Shown piece by piece: positions 35,787 through 44,762 of a stretch of DNA of 51,714 nucleotides (position 1 is the first letter of the stretch; every line of letters starts with the position of its first letter). A program made the position numbers and the translations under genes. The stretch comes from Gammaproteobacteria bacterium (lineage in GTDB: Bacteria > Pseudomonadota > Gammaproteobacteria > SG8-11): positions 1-51,714 of the forward strand of contig JAADIM010000008.1 in NCBI GenBank assembly GCA_013151345.1, written 5' to 3'. The notes beneath the pieces were generated by a model. It was not told the origin of the DNA, made no database searches, and was given only the letters and a program-made list of their open reading frames with translations.

Positions 35787-36470
35787 ATGTTTCATTGCCT
35801 GTCACTTCGAGTTTTACTGCTCATTTCTATTATTTTCCTGCAGTCCAACGCCGCACAAGCCTTGATGTTGGATATGCAAGAAAATGGTGAGTTTTCACTT
35901 AATTTGGAACGTGTTACGACTGACCTGAAATTTGACAACGCGGTCATCGAGAACCGTATTAGCCGTATTTATATGTCAATATATGAAGCGTCTTATGCCT
36001 GGTTTCAACCTGGATTGAAATTGGGTTACTTGTCCAGCACACAAAGTAACAACCCAATTACTGCCGGCATCAATCTGTCGGGAGAAATAATCGGCATTTC
36101 ACTAATTACTAACATTCCACCACGTCGATTTCTAAGTACACAAATTGAAATGGATTATCTATATCACGATGTTAATAAAGAAACATTTACACAAAAAGTC
36201 TCACTCAAATGGTACGAATTTATAGCTAAAGCAGGCGTATCGATAAATCCAGGCTTGTGGCAACTTTCAATTGGCAGATACTTTCATTTAATTGATGGTG
36301 ATGAAACTGCATATGGCACAATTATTCAAACACGACATTTTAAAGAAGAAAAACAAACCGGAAGTTATCTTGATTTTACGTTATTCGTCGACAGTACCGG
36401 TAAAGTAGGTATCCGTGCACAAGGCGGAAGTCGCCGTGGAATTAATCTTGTTTTTTCAAGAGAATATTAG
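35787..36470 (+). CDS. Probable small outer-membrane beta-barrel protein
   Basis: I do not recognise the family. The 227-residue product has a clear signal peptide (FHCLSLRVLLLISIIFLQSN, cut after A-A-Q-A near residue 25). The rest alternates polar and hydrophobic residues in strands such as AGINLSGEIIGISLITNI and GSYLDFTLFVDSTG. It ends GINLVFSREY, with a terminal aromatic residue as in Bam-dependent barrels. About 8-10 strands would fit. It stands alone, converging on the PilZ gene. Function is unknown. Confidence 0.6.
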   Translation: MFHCLSLRVLLLISIIFLQSNAAQALMLDMQENGEFSLNLERVTTDLKFDNAVIENRISRIYMSIYEASYAWFQPGLKLGYLSSTQSNNPITAGINLSGEIIGISLITNIPPRRFLSTQIEMDYLYHDVNKETFTQKVSLKWYEFIAKAGVSINPGLWQLSIGRYFHLIDGDETAYGTIIQTRHFKEEKQTGSYLDFTLFVDSTGKVGIRAQGGSRRGINLVFSREY

Positions 36471-36502
36471 ACTACCTCGAAACTACTATCTCTAGACTGA
36501 AA

Positions 36503-36526
36503 ACAGCGACGTTATTTTACAGCGAC
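36503..36526. repeat. Short direct repeat across the PilZ-gene stop codon
   Basis: ACAGCGAC occurs at 36503-36510 and 36519-36526 (16-bp step). The stop codon of the double-PilZ gene lies between or within the copies. It is a minor example of the gene-end duplication pattern. Confidence 0.5.
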
Positions 36527-37456
36527 TTGGCTGTTTTTGTCGCTATTGGCCGCTAATATTTTTATTAAACTCTTCAACTTCACAGGCACCATAGTAAATT
36601 GAATACCGTACTGGTGCTGATCTCCTTTTGGGCTATAGTAGGTAATTAATCCTGAAGCACGTAACACCATATCTTTATATCTTAACTCAAGTCTTATTTT
36701 TTCACCTAACCGAGGATCTGTCGCCGGTGTCGACAAACTTAATCCACCCAAACTAACATCGCTTGCTTCGGTCGTAATAAAATCGACGAAACTGGCTAAC
36801 CCTCGACTTCTTGCTCGAACAGTGAGTAATCTTGCATTATATCGTACGTCGACTCGACGTTGAGTATCCGGCACCGTTTGAGACTTATTTAGTACTTCCG
36901 AAACTGATTCAAGATCTTCCAGACTTGAATCTGATATGGCTTTAATATTTCGAGTATTATTTTGTGCTTTTAGAATAGCGGCCTGGCCAATTCGTTTTGC
37001 ACGCAAAATCTGTCTACTTTTGATGATATCAGCAATACTTATTTTTTGTGTTTTTTGATACGACGCCATATCCACTTCATCTACAATCTCTATTGACTCT
37101 TCCGCTGATCTCTCAAGCAAGGTATCCAGTAACTCTTCAAACTGATGAGGCAGTTGGGTAAACATAATGCCATAAAACTCTAGACCTTCTCTTTCTTGCA
37201 CATATACCACAACACCGCTGATGAAATACTCCTCTGCGTCATAGTCTAAGTGCAACCTTACCTTTTCCAGCAACTTCAATTTCAAATCACCAGAGATAAT
37301 ACCCACCCCACCACGATTAACATCCATGGTTTCAACATCAAGGTATTCTTCAAATATAAGCCAACGTTTGCGTTTTACAGACACAAACAACTCCGGCGCC
37401 TCAATTCGGTCAGAACGGCGACGATTTTTTCTTGGTTGCTGTTGTAAATTATCCAT
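36512..37456 (-). CDS. Protein with two PilZ domains (candidate c-di-GMP effector)
   Basis: PilZ domains bind cyclic di-GMP through RxxxR and D/NxSxxG motifs. The first domain (~10-115) has RRRSDRI and DVNRGGVG, where Asn replaces the usual Ser. The second (~200-305) has RRVDVRY and DVSLGGLS, a full match. A ~80-residue linker (~120-200) includes Lys/Arg-rich helices. There is no membrane segment or catalytic domain, so it would act by contact with a partner. A GGDEF-EAL protein is encoded 4.4 kb downstream in the window. Confidence 0.85.
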   Translation of the reverse strand: MDNLQQQPRKNRRRSDRIEAPELFVSVKRKRWLIFEEYLDVETMDVNRGGVGIISGDLKLKLLEKVRLHLDYDAEEYFISGVVVYVQEREGLEFYGIMFTQLPHQFEELLDTLLERSAEESIEIVDEVDMASYQKTQKISIADIIKSRQILRAKRIGQAAILKAQNNTRNIKAISDSSLEDLESVSEVLNKSQTVPDTQRRVDVRYNARLLTVRARSRGLASFVDFITTEASDVSLGGLSLSTPATDPRLGEKIRLELRYKDMVLRASGLITYYSPKGDQHQYGIQFTMVPVKLKSLIKILAANSDKNSQVAVK

Positions 37457-37597
37457 ATAAACTTAAAAATGTGCTCCACAGAAAAGACCAAAATTATTGC
37501 CAGTTAATCAGCATCTTTCGATTTTAATACTGTTTCTATTTTAATACTGAGTATTACGGCAAAAATACAGTTTTCTATAGTTCCATTATAAACAGGG

Positions 37598-38782
37598 CTA
37601 TAGCCGATCTCTAAGAATAGCGCTAATTTCCTGATTAGTCAGTAAGATAGGGTTTGTTTTCATGCTGCTTCCACGGGAATGTGCAACAATATCATCAAAA
37701 TCCGCTTCAGTTATTCCATAATAATTCAGCCGGGGAAGACTGAATTGTTCGATCCAATCGGTCAATACTGCAACCAGCCTGTCGTGCGACGCCAAAACAC
37801 CCGTATCTACTTGATTATTAATTATATTTCCGATTTTCACATACTTCGCAAGCGCAGGGTTTCCTGGCTCACGTTCAAGCATGCTCTGGATATTCATCTG
37901 TGTCGCAGCAGCCGCCAATGTTCCGCACACTACACCATGCGGAATCGGGTAAAAAGCACCGAGAGGTGACGCCAGGCCATGTACAGAACCCAGGCCAACT
38001 TGGGCAAGCGTAATACCTGATATTAGCGCAGCATAGGCCATTTTTTCATGAGCGTCTGTCGCCCCGGGACCTTCTTCGTACCAGTTTACCAAGCTCGAAC
38101 AGACGGCGTGCAGACCACTTATCGCTAATGAATCCGTAATTCCGTTTGCATTAATAGACACGTAGGACTCAATTAGCTGTGTCAACGCATCCATTCCATT
38201 AGCTGCAATCAACTCGGGCGGGCAAGAGGCAAGAAAGTCCGGATCAACGACAGCGTACTCTGCAACCAACATTTCATGGCGAAAGGATTTTTTAAAACCG
38301 TTCCTTCCTGATAAACTAAGCACTGCATTTTTTGTTGCTTCGCTACCAGTACCCGCCGTTGTTGGTACTGCTATAAAAGGAACTGCAGGGCCGTTATAAG
38401 AAAGCTCTGGACCGACACCTTCCAGATAATCCATTACCGAGTGATTTATTTTTAATAAACCCGCAATTGCTTTTGCTGCATCCAGTACACTGCCTCCACC
38501 TATACCGATAACAACCTCAAAATTTTCAGATCTATAGTTATTTACGAATTCATCGACAATCGCCGGTGAAGGTTCATTAGAAATTCTGCAGTGCTCCCAA
38601 CTAACATTTTTGCGCTTTAATGCAGCTAAAAATTGAATCCAAAGCTCAGTTTCGAGGATGAACCGACCCCCAGTCACGATTAAAACACGCTTACCGTACA
38701 GTTCTAAAATAGCAGGCACATTACTGAAAACGCCTCGACCAAATTCAATACGCGGTAATCGTGCAATAGAAAAAGAATTCAT
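37598..38782 (-). CDS. Iron-containing alcohol dehydrogenase (group III)
   Basis: Members oxidise alcohols or reduce aldehydes with NAD(P) using Fe2+ or Zn2+. The nucleotide site is VVIGIGGGSVLDAAKAIAG (~90-110), with VPTTAGTGSEAT near 145. Metal ligands appear as Asp in ANGMDALTQLIESY and His in GSVHGLASPLGAFYPIPHG. The 394 residues start at ATG 38782 with AGCGGA upstream; a TTG nine codons earlier overlaps the preceding gene. It lies 17 bp after the LsrG-like gene, so both are probably one operon. The substrate is not known. Confidence 0.88.
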   Translation of the reverse strand: MNSFSIARLPRIEFGRGVFSNVPAILELYGKRVLIVTGGRFILETELWIQFLAALKRKNVSWEHCRISNEPSPAIVDEFVNNYRSENFEVVIGIGGGSVLDAAKAIAGLLKINHSVMDYLEGVGPELSYNGPAVPFIAVPTTAGTGSEATKNAVLSLSGRNGFKKSFRHEMLVAEYAVVDPDFLASCPPELIAANGMDALTQLIESYVSINANGITDSLAISGLHAVCSSLVNWYEEGPGATDAHEKMAYAALISGITLAQVGLGSVHGLASPLGAFYPIPHGVVCGTLAAAATQMNIQSMLEREPGNPALAKYVKIGNIINNQVDTGVLASHDRLVAVLTDWIEQFSLPRLNYYGITEADFDDIVAHSRGSSMKTNPILLTNQEISAILRDRL

Positions 38783-38799
38783 ATCAATGTCCGCTTGAT

Positions 38800-39105
38800 C
38801 TAGAAACAATCAGTTCTGGGAAATAATCCGTTATAAGACACACCCTCTCTGGGGCTGGCCATCCAATCCGCAACGGTGTCTCGCCATTTCAAATAATGTG
38901 CTGTCTTTTTATGCTCAATAGCATCTGAATCAGATTGGTAGGCCTCATAAAGCACAAAACGAGAGAAATCTTCTGGTGACTGTAAAATATCAAAACGTAA
39001 ATTACCTGACTCTGATACAGAATTTTCATGATTCAAACGCGTAGCTTCTATAAAACTGGTTATATACTCTTCTTTAACATGAACATAAACAATCGTTGTA
39101 CGCAT
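38800..39105 (-). CDS. LsrG-like ABM-domain protein
   Basis: This 101-residue dimeric alpha-beta barrel protein is closest in motif to LsrG, which acts on phospho-AI-2 in the Lsr pathway. Shared segments are NHENSVSESGNLRFDILQ, FVLYEAYQSD, HKKTAHYLKW and the ending NGLFPRT. No lsrACDBFK genes are present here, so AI-2 breakdown is only one option; the ABM family also includes quinol monooxygenases. It precedes the Fe-alcohol dehydrogenase by 17 bp. GGGAGC lies before the ATG, within degenerate repeats. Confidence 0.82.
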   Translation of the reverse strand: MRTTIVYVHVKEEYITSFIEATRLNHENSVSESGNLRFDILQSPEDFSRFVLYEAYQSDSDAIEHKKTAHYLKWRDTVADWMASPREGVSYNGLFPRTDCF

Positions 39106-39144
39106 TTTCTTTGCTCCCTATTGCTCCAATAAAGTACACTCCAA
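39106..39144. repeat. Degenerate GGAG-bearing repeats between two genes
   Basis: On the minus strand the spacer reads TAATTGGAGTGTAC, TTTATTGGAGCAA, TAGGGAGCAAAG. These are three 12-14-base units, each with a GGAG-like core. They run from the stop of the glycosyltransferase gene to the ribosome-binding site of the LsrG-like gene. Confidence 0.5.
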
Positions 39145-40302
39145 TTATACTGGCGAGACGAAGGTACTCTTTACAAATTCAAACATATTTTGATAACGCA
39201 ATTTTTGCTGCTTCCAACACAAGCCGGACATATCATCAGATTGCATAGCACAGCCTTTTTCAAACAGTCTTGCGATATCTAATAGCCGGTCTACCAGCCC
39301 TACCAACTCATTGTCGGGATTATTAATATTTGATTGATACCTGTATTTTTTATTTATGTATTCCTTATATGCCAACCGATCAGGCACTACGGGTATACAG
39401 CCCGCCGCTACAGCTTCCAATACCGCAAGCCCCTGAAAATCATGTAGCGCTGTGGAAACCACAACATCAGAGCTACGCAACAAATCACAATATCGATCCC
39501 GCGCAACCATCCCCCATGCATTGATATGATCCTGTAACAATACATAATTTTCTTCAAAAACAGCTGGCACATTCCTAAATTTCTGCCCGACCACATTCAC
39601 TTTGAAATTTATTTTTAATTGCTTAAGTTTTATTAGCGCCGAAAAAAAGCGGTCAGGTGCTTTATCATATTCCCAACGATGATTCCAAAGCAACGTCAGA
39701 CTATCATTTTTATTTTTTTTCCGACAACCAGCACCGAATTCATCAATTAGAGGCACTGGTAACACATCACTTTTACCCAGAATATGCTCACCTATTTTTG
39801 GTGGCACGCAATCCGGCATTTTTTTCAACAATGCGCTTACCCCCTCTACGAACGATGACCGATTATACTCTGAATTAAAAACCACTCGATCTGCCGCAAT
39901 CGCGGAAAAAAGGTTAACCATCTTTGCTTCTAAATTGAGCTGTGATTGTTCACTCTCTGGGTAGGCAAACTGATTTTCATGGAAATATAGTATATTAGGA
40001 CAACGTGTCAAAGACGGAACCAAACCTCGTAGCGTTGCGAGATCAGTCATCGATGTGGCAATTATAAGATCAAAAGACTGATTCAATATATCTCGCTGAA
40101 AAAAAGCCCATGTCAATCCATTGCTGCGAATTCGCCAATTAAAATACCGAGGCGGTAGTGTCAATTCTACCCACTCGTATTCAGTAAATGTGTTCTTTAA
40201 TCCTTCACGCCAATACCGATGACTCATTGCATCATAAGGCGAAAGCAATAAAACCCGAAAAGGCGTAATATCATCGATCATATCAATCCAACTAGGTAAC
40301 AT
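39145..40302 (-). CDS. DUF3524 glycosyltransferase, tRNA-queuosine alpha-mannosyltransferase family
   Basis: The N-terminal domain (~12-185) matches DUF3524: LLLSPYDAMSHRYWREGL, LTLPPRYFNWRIRSNGLTWA, IIATSMTDLATLRGLVPSL, ILYFHENQFAYP and RVVFNSEYNRSSFVEG. The C-terminal half (~205-350) is a GT4 domain with LLWNHRWEYDKAPDRFF and the donor motif GLAVLEAVAAGCIPVVPD. The animal relative (GTDC1/QTMAN) mannosylates queuosine in tRNA-Asp. The role of bacterial members is inferred from that. The start may be ATG 40302 or 40281. A CRP-like TGTGA-N6-TCACG lies just before it. Confidence 0.85.
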   Translation of the reverse strand: MLPSWIDMIDDITPFRVLLLSPYDAMSHRYWREGLKNTFTEYEWVELTLPPRYFNWRIRSNGLTWAFFQRDILNQSFDLIIATSMTDLATLRGLVPSLTRCPNILYFHENQFAYPESEQSQLNLEAKMVNLFSAIAADRVVFNSEYNRSSFVEGVSALLKKMPDCVPPKIGEHILGKSDVLPVPLIDEFGAGCRKKNKNDSLTLLWNHRWEYDKAPDRFFSALIKLKQLKINFKVNVVGQKFRNVPAVFEENYVLLQDHINAWGMVARDRYCDLLRSSDVVVSTALHDFQGLAVLEAVAAGCIPVVPDRLAYKEYINKKYRYQSNINNPDNELVGLVDRLLDIARLFEKGCAMQSDDMSGLCWKQQKLRYQNMFEFVKSTFVSPV

Positions 40303-41185
40303 ATAATGTGATGCAAATCACGATCTACATTAGAAAATGTGTTATAGATACGCGAGACTTTTATGTAAGATCTTTCACATAAAGAGACTCCATAAATAAA
40401 TACAACTTATGACAATAAATTACACCTAATACAGCTCTAAAATACCATCTAAAAACATAAAAGTAGTATCTTAATCACCCAGTATAGTGGGATTTTGCCT
40501 AATAATAGTTATCAGTCATTTAGTAGACCGGTAATCCTGGGTGCAGAACGTAGCTCGCCAACAACTATGAAGCATTATCCCTGGAGGAAAAAAAACCTGG
40601 CTTTCGCTTGCTAGGCATTATAATGATAAACTGCGCACAGTTAATAAACGGGAAAGGACATGTTGTTAACTTCCGGGCATCATGGGCTTGCCCTGTAAAT
40701 AAAAAAATACCAGTTTTTAATCGCATACAAAATAAATATGACATATGACGCAGATGGCGTATTATTTATCGACATTGCCATTTATAACCCCAGTTATAAC
40801 CCCAGTGCAGTATAAGTGTTCACGACATCAATCCCAACCCATTACCCTGTGCTCGTAGCCCATGCCGCAGCTGTTAAGTTAAGCTGGTTAAAAATTACAA
40901 AAAATACCTGGCGCGTAATTGAAAAAATTAATTAATTGTTATTATATATTATGAACTTTATACGAAATTTCGGGTCGCATCTTAGCGGCGTGAATGTGAG
41001 GCGTATCAGTTATAATTATATAAACATATCCATAAATTTATTGCTCTTACTCAGATTACGTTTATTCAAATTTTATTCAAAGAATAGGAGGCCAAAATTA
41101 ATCTTGCGTTCATCTAGATAATCATATGAAAATAGACGCCACTGAAGAATCTTTTAATTAATAACACCCTAACATGGAGACAGCT
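40303..41185. other. 883-bp intergenic region without a recognised gene
   Basis: No supportable reading frame is seen; a 61-codon frame at 40936-41121 has no motif. It contains a small hairpin CCCA-gtatag-TGGG (40478-40491), a GC-richer stretch at about 40530-40700, and an exact 12-bp tandem pair TTATAACCCCAG (40782-40793, 40794-40805). AGCTG-nTTAA is also repeated near 40870-40890. The size allows a regulatory RNA, but I match no known riboswitch. Confidence 0.45.
40307..40322. promoter_or_regulatory. CRP-like site next to the DUF3524 gene start
   Basis: TGTGA-TGCAAA-TCACG matches the CRP half-sites at nine of ten positions. It lies 5 bases from the annotated start codon, a poor position for activation. 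It would fit repression, or the true start may be ATG 40281. Confidence 0.35.
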
Positions 41186-41578
41186 ATGCACACATCAGTG
41201 AACAATCGAATATTCCAGCTTTTTTTAATAGTTTCAATTTGTGTTTTTACCACTCAATTATCTATTGCGGGTGACGGTGCTATTCAATCGATGGCCAACA
41301 TCATGATGAAGATAAATCATTATCCTAGTGACAGTGAAAAGAAAACGTTAGGTGATATTGTCAATGATAAATCCACATCGGAACATGATCGTGTTATGGC
41401 ACAATCAATAATCAATCTTCAACACAAGGCAAGTCCTGCTGACAAAGAAAAATTGAGCAAAATCATGAACGACAAGTCTGCACCAGCGGACGCACGCGAC
41501 CTGGCAGGCATTATTCACAATTTAAATCATACGCCTAGCGAAGGTGATAAAGCACGACTCGAAAAAATGATTCATTAA
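41186..41578 (+). CDS. Small secreted protein made of ~37-residue repeats
   Basis: I do not recognise this family. The 130-residue product starts at ATG 41186 with GGAGA 6 bases upstream; another ATG lies 12 bp earlier. A signal peptide (VNNRIFQLFLIVSICVFTTQ, cut after S-I-A near residue 29) precedes three repeats of the pattern I-N-H-x-P-S-x-x-D/E-K-x-x-L-x-x-I-x-x-D-K-S. Repeat starts are MKINHYPSDSEKKTL, INLQHKASPADKEKL and IHNLNHTPSEGDKARL. No cysteine is left in the mature part. It is probably a periplasmic helical-repeat protein. Confidence 0.65.
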   Translation: MHTSVNNRIFQLFLIVSICVFTTQLSIAGDGAIQSMANIMMKINHYPSDSEKKTLGDIVNDKSTSEHDRVMAQSIINLQHKASPADKEKLSKIMNDKSAPADARDLAGIIHNLNHTPSEGDKARLEKMIH

Positions 41579-41621
41579 ATAGCAGCGCTATTGCATGCTA
41601 TTCGACAGTTGACAGTTATAG

Positions 41622-41649
41622 TGAGGCTCTCTTTAATAGAGGGTCTCAT
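41622..41649. terminator. Hairpin between the repeat-protein and GGDEF-EAL genes
   Basis: TGAG and CTCT (41622-41631) can pair with AGAG and CTCA (about 41638-41648) around a short AT loop. No T tract follows on either strand, so a terminator role is uncertain. Confidence 0.3.
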
Positions 41650-41816
41650 TCGAAAATGTTGTTATTGAGGCATTATTTTATGGGTAGAGTTATGAGGATA
41701 GTATGCATGAGAGGTACAAGGAAGTAATTCGTTGACATTGATCATTTTAAAGCCATGTATTACATTACTGTGTTATTCACAAAAAAACAATGAGGTAACA
41801 TTGAGGAATTGCAATA

Positions 41817-44762
41817 CTATTTTTTGATTTTAAATTGTTGTTGTAACCAATTCGACAATTCGTCTGCTGGCAATGGTTTGCAAAACAAAAAACCTTGACT
41901 CGACTGACAATGCTTGGACCGCAGAAATTCCAATTGACCTTCGGTCTCAACACCCTCTGCAATTACATCCAGCTTTAAACTTTGGCCCATCACAATAATC
42001 GCGGTCGCTATCGCAGCGTCGTCTGAATCAATCGTCACATCTCGAATAAACGAACGATCAATCTTTAATGAATCAATTGGAAACCGGCGCAAATAGCTTA
42101 GGGACGAATAACCCGTTCCGAAATCATCAATAGCAAATCGGACACCCAATTCACTCAACGTATTTATTGCTTCAATTGTACTTGTAGTATTACGCATTAA
42201 TAAACTTTCAGTAATTTCCAGTTCAAGTAATCGAGGATCAATACCTGTATCGGTGATGATTTGTCTAATTTTGGAGACTAAATTGCTGTCATTAAACTGT
42301 CTACTTGACATGTTCACTGACATCCGTAACGAGTGTTTTTCAAACATATCACCCCATCGCACGGATTGTTTACACGCGTTGCGCAAAACCCATTCGCCGA
42401 CAGAAACTATCTGGCCTATTTCTTCGAGAAAGGGTATAAATTCTAATGGAGACACTAGTCCCAAATCAGGATGCTGCCAACGTATAAGCGCTTCAACACC
42501 AATTACATTTTTATTATTTACATCAATTTGCGGTTGGTAATGTAAAACAAATTCATCTAACTCAAGCGCACTCCGTAAACTGCTTTCTAACGTTAGACGC
42601 TCAAATGCTTTTGCGCTCATTTCAGTAGAATAAAATTGGTAATTATTTTTACCTAAGTCCTTTGCCCTATACATGGCAATATCGGCATGCTTCAATAACG
42701 TTTGCGAGTCCACCCCATCATTGGGACAATTACTCACTCCTATGCTTGCGGTAATATAGAATTCTCTTTCGTCAATAACAAATTTAGGCTCCAGGGCCTC
42801 AAGCATTTTTTTTGCCAAACTTGCAATATCTTTTTCTAAAGCTATATCATCCAGCAAAACTGCGAATTCATCACCGCCTAATCGTGCAACGGTATCACCG
42901 TCACGTATATCGCCTACTAAACGCTGAGCAATTAATTTTAGTAGCTTGTCGCCAGTATCATGACCCAATGAATCATTAATCGTTTTGAAACGATCCAAAT
43001 CAATAAACATTACGGCGATGAGTCGTTTATGATATCTGGCGCGGGCCAGCGCTAGCTTTAATCGCTCAAGAAACAAGGTTCGGTTGGGTAGTTCAGTTAA
43101 CGGATCATGATGCGCCATGTGATGCAACTTTTCCTGGGCATGCATCCTATCTGTTATATCTTTACCTGTCGAAACAAAATGCGTAATGTTCCCTTCCGCA
43201 TCTTTGAGCGGTGTTATCGTTTTTTGTTCATAATAAAAAGTACTATCTTTTCTCCTGTTAATTAATACATCGCTAAATACATTCCCACTGGAAATTGTCT
43301 GCCATAAATTCGTATAAAACTCCTCATTTTGTTTGCCTGATTTGACGATATTTGGTTTTTCACCTAAAACTTCTTCTTTTGAATAACCCGTCGCCAGCTC
43401 GAATGATTGATTTACATATTCAATAATACCTGAACAATCTGTAATCATAACTACATCCGCCGATTGCTCCAAGGCCATTGAGAGCTTGCGCATTTGCTCT
43501 TCTGTTTCTTTAATATTGGTAATGTCTCTAGTCGTCCCCTCAATGCCTATTTTTTTCCCGGCAAGATCGTAATAATAATGGGCGTTCGTAGACACCCAGA
43601 TTGTCGTCCCATCTTTGCGTTTCAACTCCGCAATATAATTTTCAATTTTTCCATTATTTTCTTTTATCAGCCGTGTGAGCTTGTCCCTGCCATCGGGTTC
43701 AACAAATAAATTTGCCAAGTCTATTCCCAATATTTCATTTGGCAGATAACCAAATAACTGCTCTACTGAACTCGATACACGAATTACTTTACCCAATTTG
43801 TCTGCTCGGAAAAATGTATCCTGCATTTCATGCAAAATCGCGCTTAGCTCTTCTTCAGATGATTCTATTTTTTTCTTGGATTGATGAGACTCAAGCTCTA
43901 AAGCAATGCGTTGACAGAAAGTAGCGAGAATTGACGCAGTCCATGGCATTAACTTCATAGGCTTAACATCCAATACTGACACTAAACCAATTGTTTCACC
44001 GAAAGAATTTATCAATGGCGAACCGAAGTAACTTTCTGCTGACATATCTGCAAGCATTTTGTCATCAGGATAAAGCTTGACGACATCGCGTGAAATCAGT
44101 TTTTTACTGCGATCCAAAATGTCTGCGCACGGTGTACCAGCCAAGTCATATTCAAAATTTTCCAGAATCTCGTTGCCCGCCCACACGGCCCGCGTTTCCA
44201 CCCTTGTTTTATTAGCATCGAGCAATAATCCAACAAACGCAAATCGCGCACTATATGCTTTCGAAAGCATTTGTACACAGGATTGCAAAAATTCATCAAG
44301 ATCAGTTACATTGCTCTCTGCCAGTAAATTTAACGCCTCTACTGCATTTTTACGGTCGGAGATATCTGTAAAACTGACACGCACCAGCTTTTGGTTTTTG
44401 ATAGGTAGCCGAACTATACGAACTTCACAGGGAATGTGTTTTCCTGACACATCGAGGTAATTCCATTCATAAACATAGAATGCACCCTCTAATACTTGAT
44501 TAATTTGCGATTGAATAATTTCTTCAGACGACTGACCATTTTGGAGAGACTCATGATAAAATTTTTCCAATCCAACTGTTAAAAGTTTCTCTTTATTTAT
44601 CCCAAACGCTTTTACAGCATGCAGATTTGCTTCAATCAACTTACCTTTTTCAATATTATAAACAACAATAGCAATAGGCGCATGTTCCGTGAGCGCCCTT
44701 AATTCTTCCGCACTTTCCAGAAATGTATTCTCTGACATTTTTTCGAGTTTTTTTTCTAACAT
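41817..44762 (-). CDS. PAS-GAF-PAS-PAS-GGDEF-EAL cyclic-di-GMP signalling protein
   Basis: This ~981-residue soluble protein has a PAS domain (~20-145), a GAF domain (~150-300, LDEFLQSCVQMLSKAYSARF), two more PAS domains (~305-420, ~430-545), GGDEF (~555-715) and EAL (~735-975). The cyclase site is an intact GGDEF (RLGGDEFAV near 630). An I-site RDGD lies five residues before it. The phosphodiesterase side keeps E-A-L in GVEALIRW, ELEITES, DDFGTGYSSL and AEGVETEGQ. Both activities look possible. No membrane segment is seen. ATG 44762 and a GTG at 44789 are both open, neither with a clear ribosome-binding site. Confidence 0.92.
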   Translation of the reverse strand: MLEKKLEKMSENTFLESAEELRALTEHAPIAIVVYNIEKGKLIEANLHAVKAFGINKEKLLTVGLEKFYHESLQNGQSSEEIIQSQINQVLEGAFYVYEWNYLDVSGKHIPCEVRIVRLPIKNQKLVRVSFTDISDRKNAVEALNLLAESNVTDLDEFLQSCVQMLSKAYSARFAFVGLLLDANKTRVETRAVWAGNEILENFEYDLAGTPCADILDRSKKLISRDVVKLYPDDKMLADMSAESYFGSPLINSFGETIGLVSVLDVKPMKLMPWTASILATFCQRIALELESHQSKKKIESSEEELSAILHEMQDTFFRADKLGKVIRVSSSVEQLFGYLPNEILGIDLANLFVEPDGRDKLTRLIKENNGKIENYIAELKRKDGTTIWVSTNAHYYYDLAGKKIGIEGTTRDITNIKETEEQMRKLSMALEQSADVVMITDCSGIIEYVNQSFELATGYSKEEVLGEKPNIVKSGKQNEEFYTNLWQTISSGNVFSDVLINRRKDSTFYYEQKTITPLKDAEGNITHFVSTGKDITDRMHAQEKLHHMAHHDPLTELPNRTLFLERLKLALARARYHKRLIAVMFIDLDRFKTINDSLGHDTGDKLLKLIAQRLVGDIRDGDTVARLGGDEFAVLLDDIALEKDIASLAKKMLEALEPKFVIDEREFYITASIGVSNCPNDGVDSQTLLKHADIAMYRAKDLGKNNYQFYSTEMSAKAFERLTLESSLRSALELDEFVLHYQPQIDVNNKNVIGVEALIRWQHPDLGLVSPLEFIPFLEEIGQIVSVGEWVLRNACKQSVRWGDMFEKHSLRMSVNMSSRQFNDSNLVSKIRQIITDTGIDPRLLELEITESLLMRNTTSTIEAINTLSELGVRFAIDDFGTGYSSLSYLRRFPIDSLKIDRSFIRDVTIDSDDAAIATAIIVMGQSLKLDVIAEGVETEGQLEFLRSKHCQSSQGFLFCKPLPADELSNWLQQQFKIKK

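Noticed and set aside
38782-38809. Upstream TTG start for the alcohol dehydrogenase
   Set aside because: It would overlap the preceding gene and lacks a ribosome-binding site; ATG 38782 has one and fits the family.
40478-40700. Possible c-di-GMP or other riboswitch
   Set aside because: Several short pairings are present, but none of the conserved loop sequences of known classes could be matched.
40936-41121. 61-codon open frame in the 883-bp gap
   Set aside because: Leu/Ile/Asn-rich translation typical of AT-rich spacer, with no start signal.
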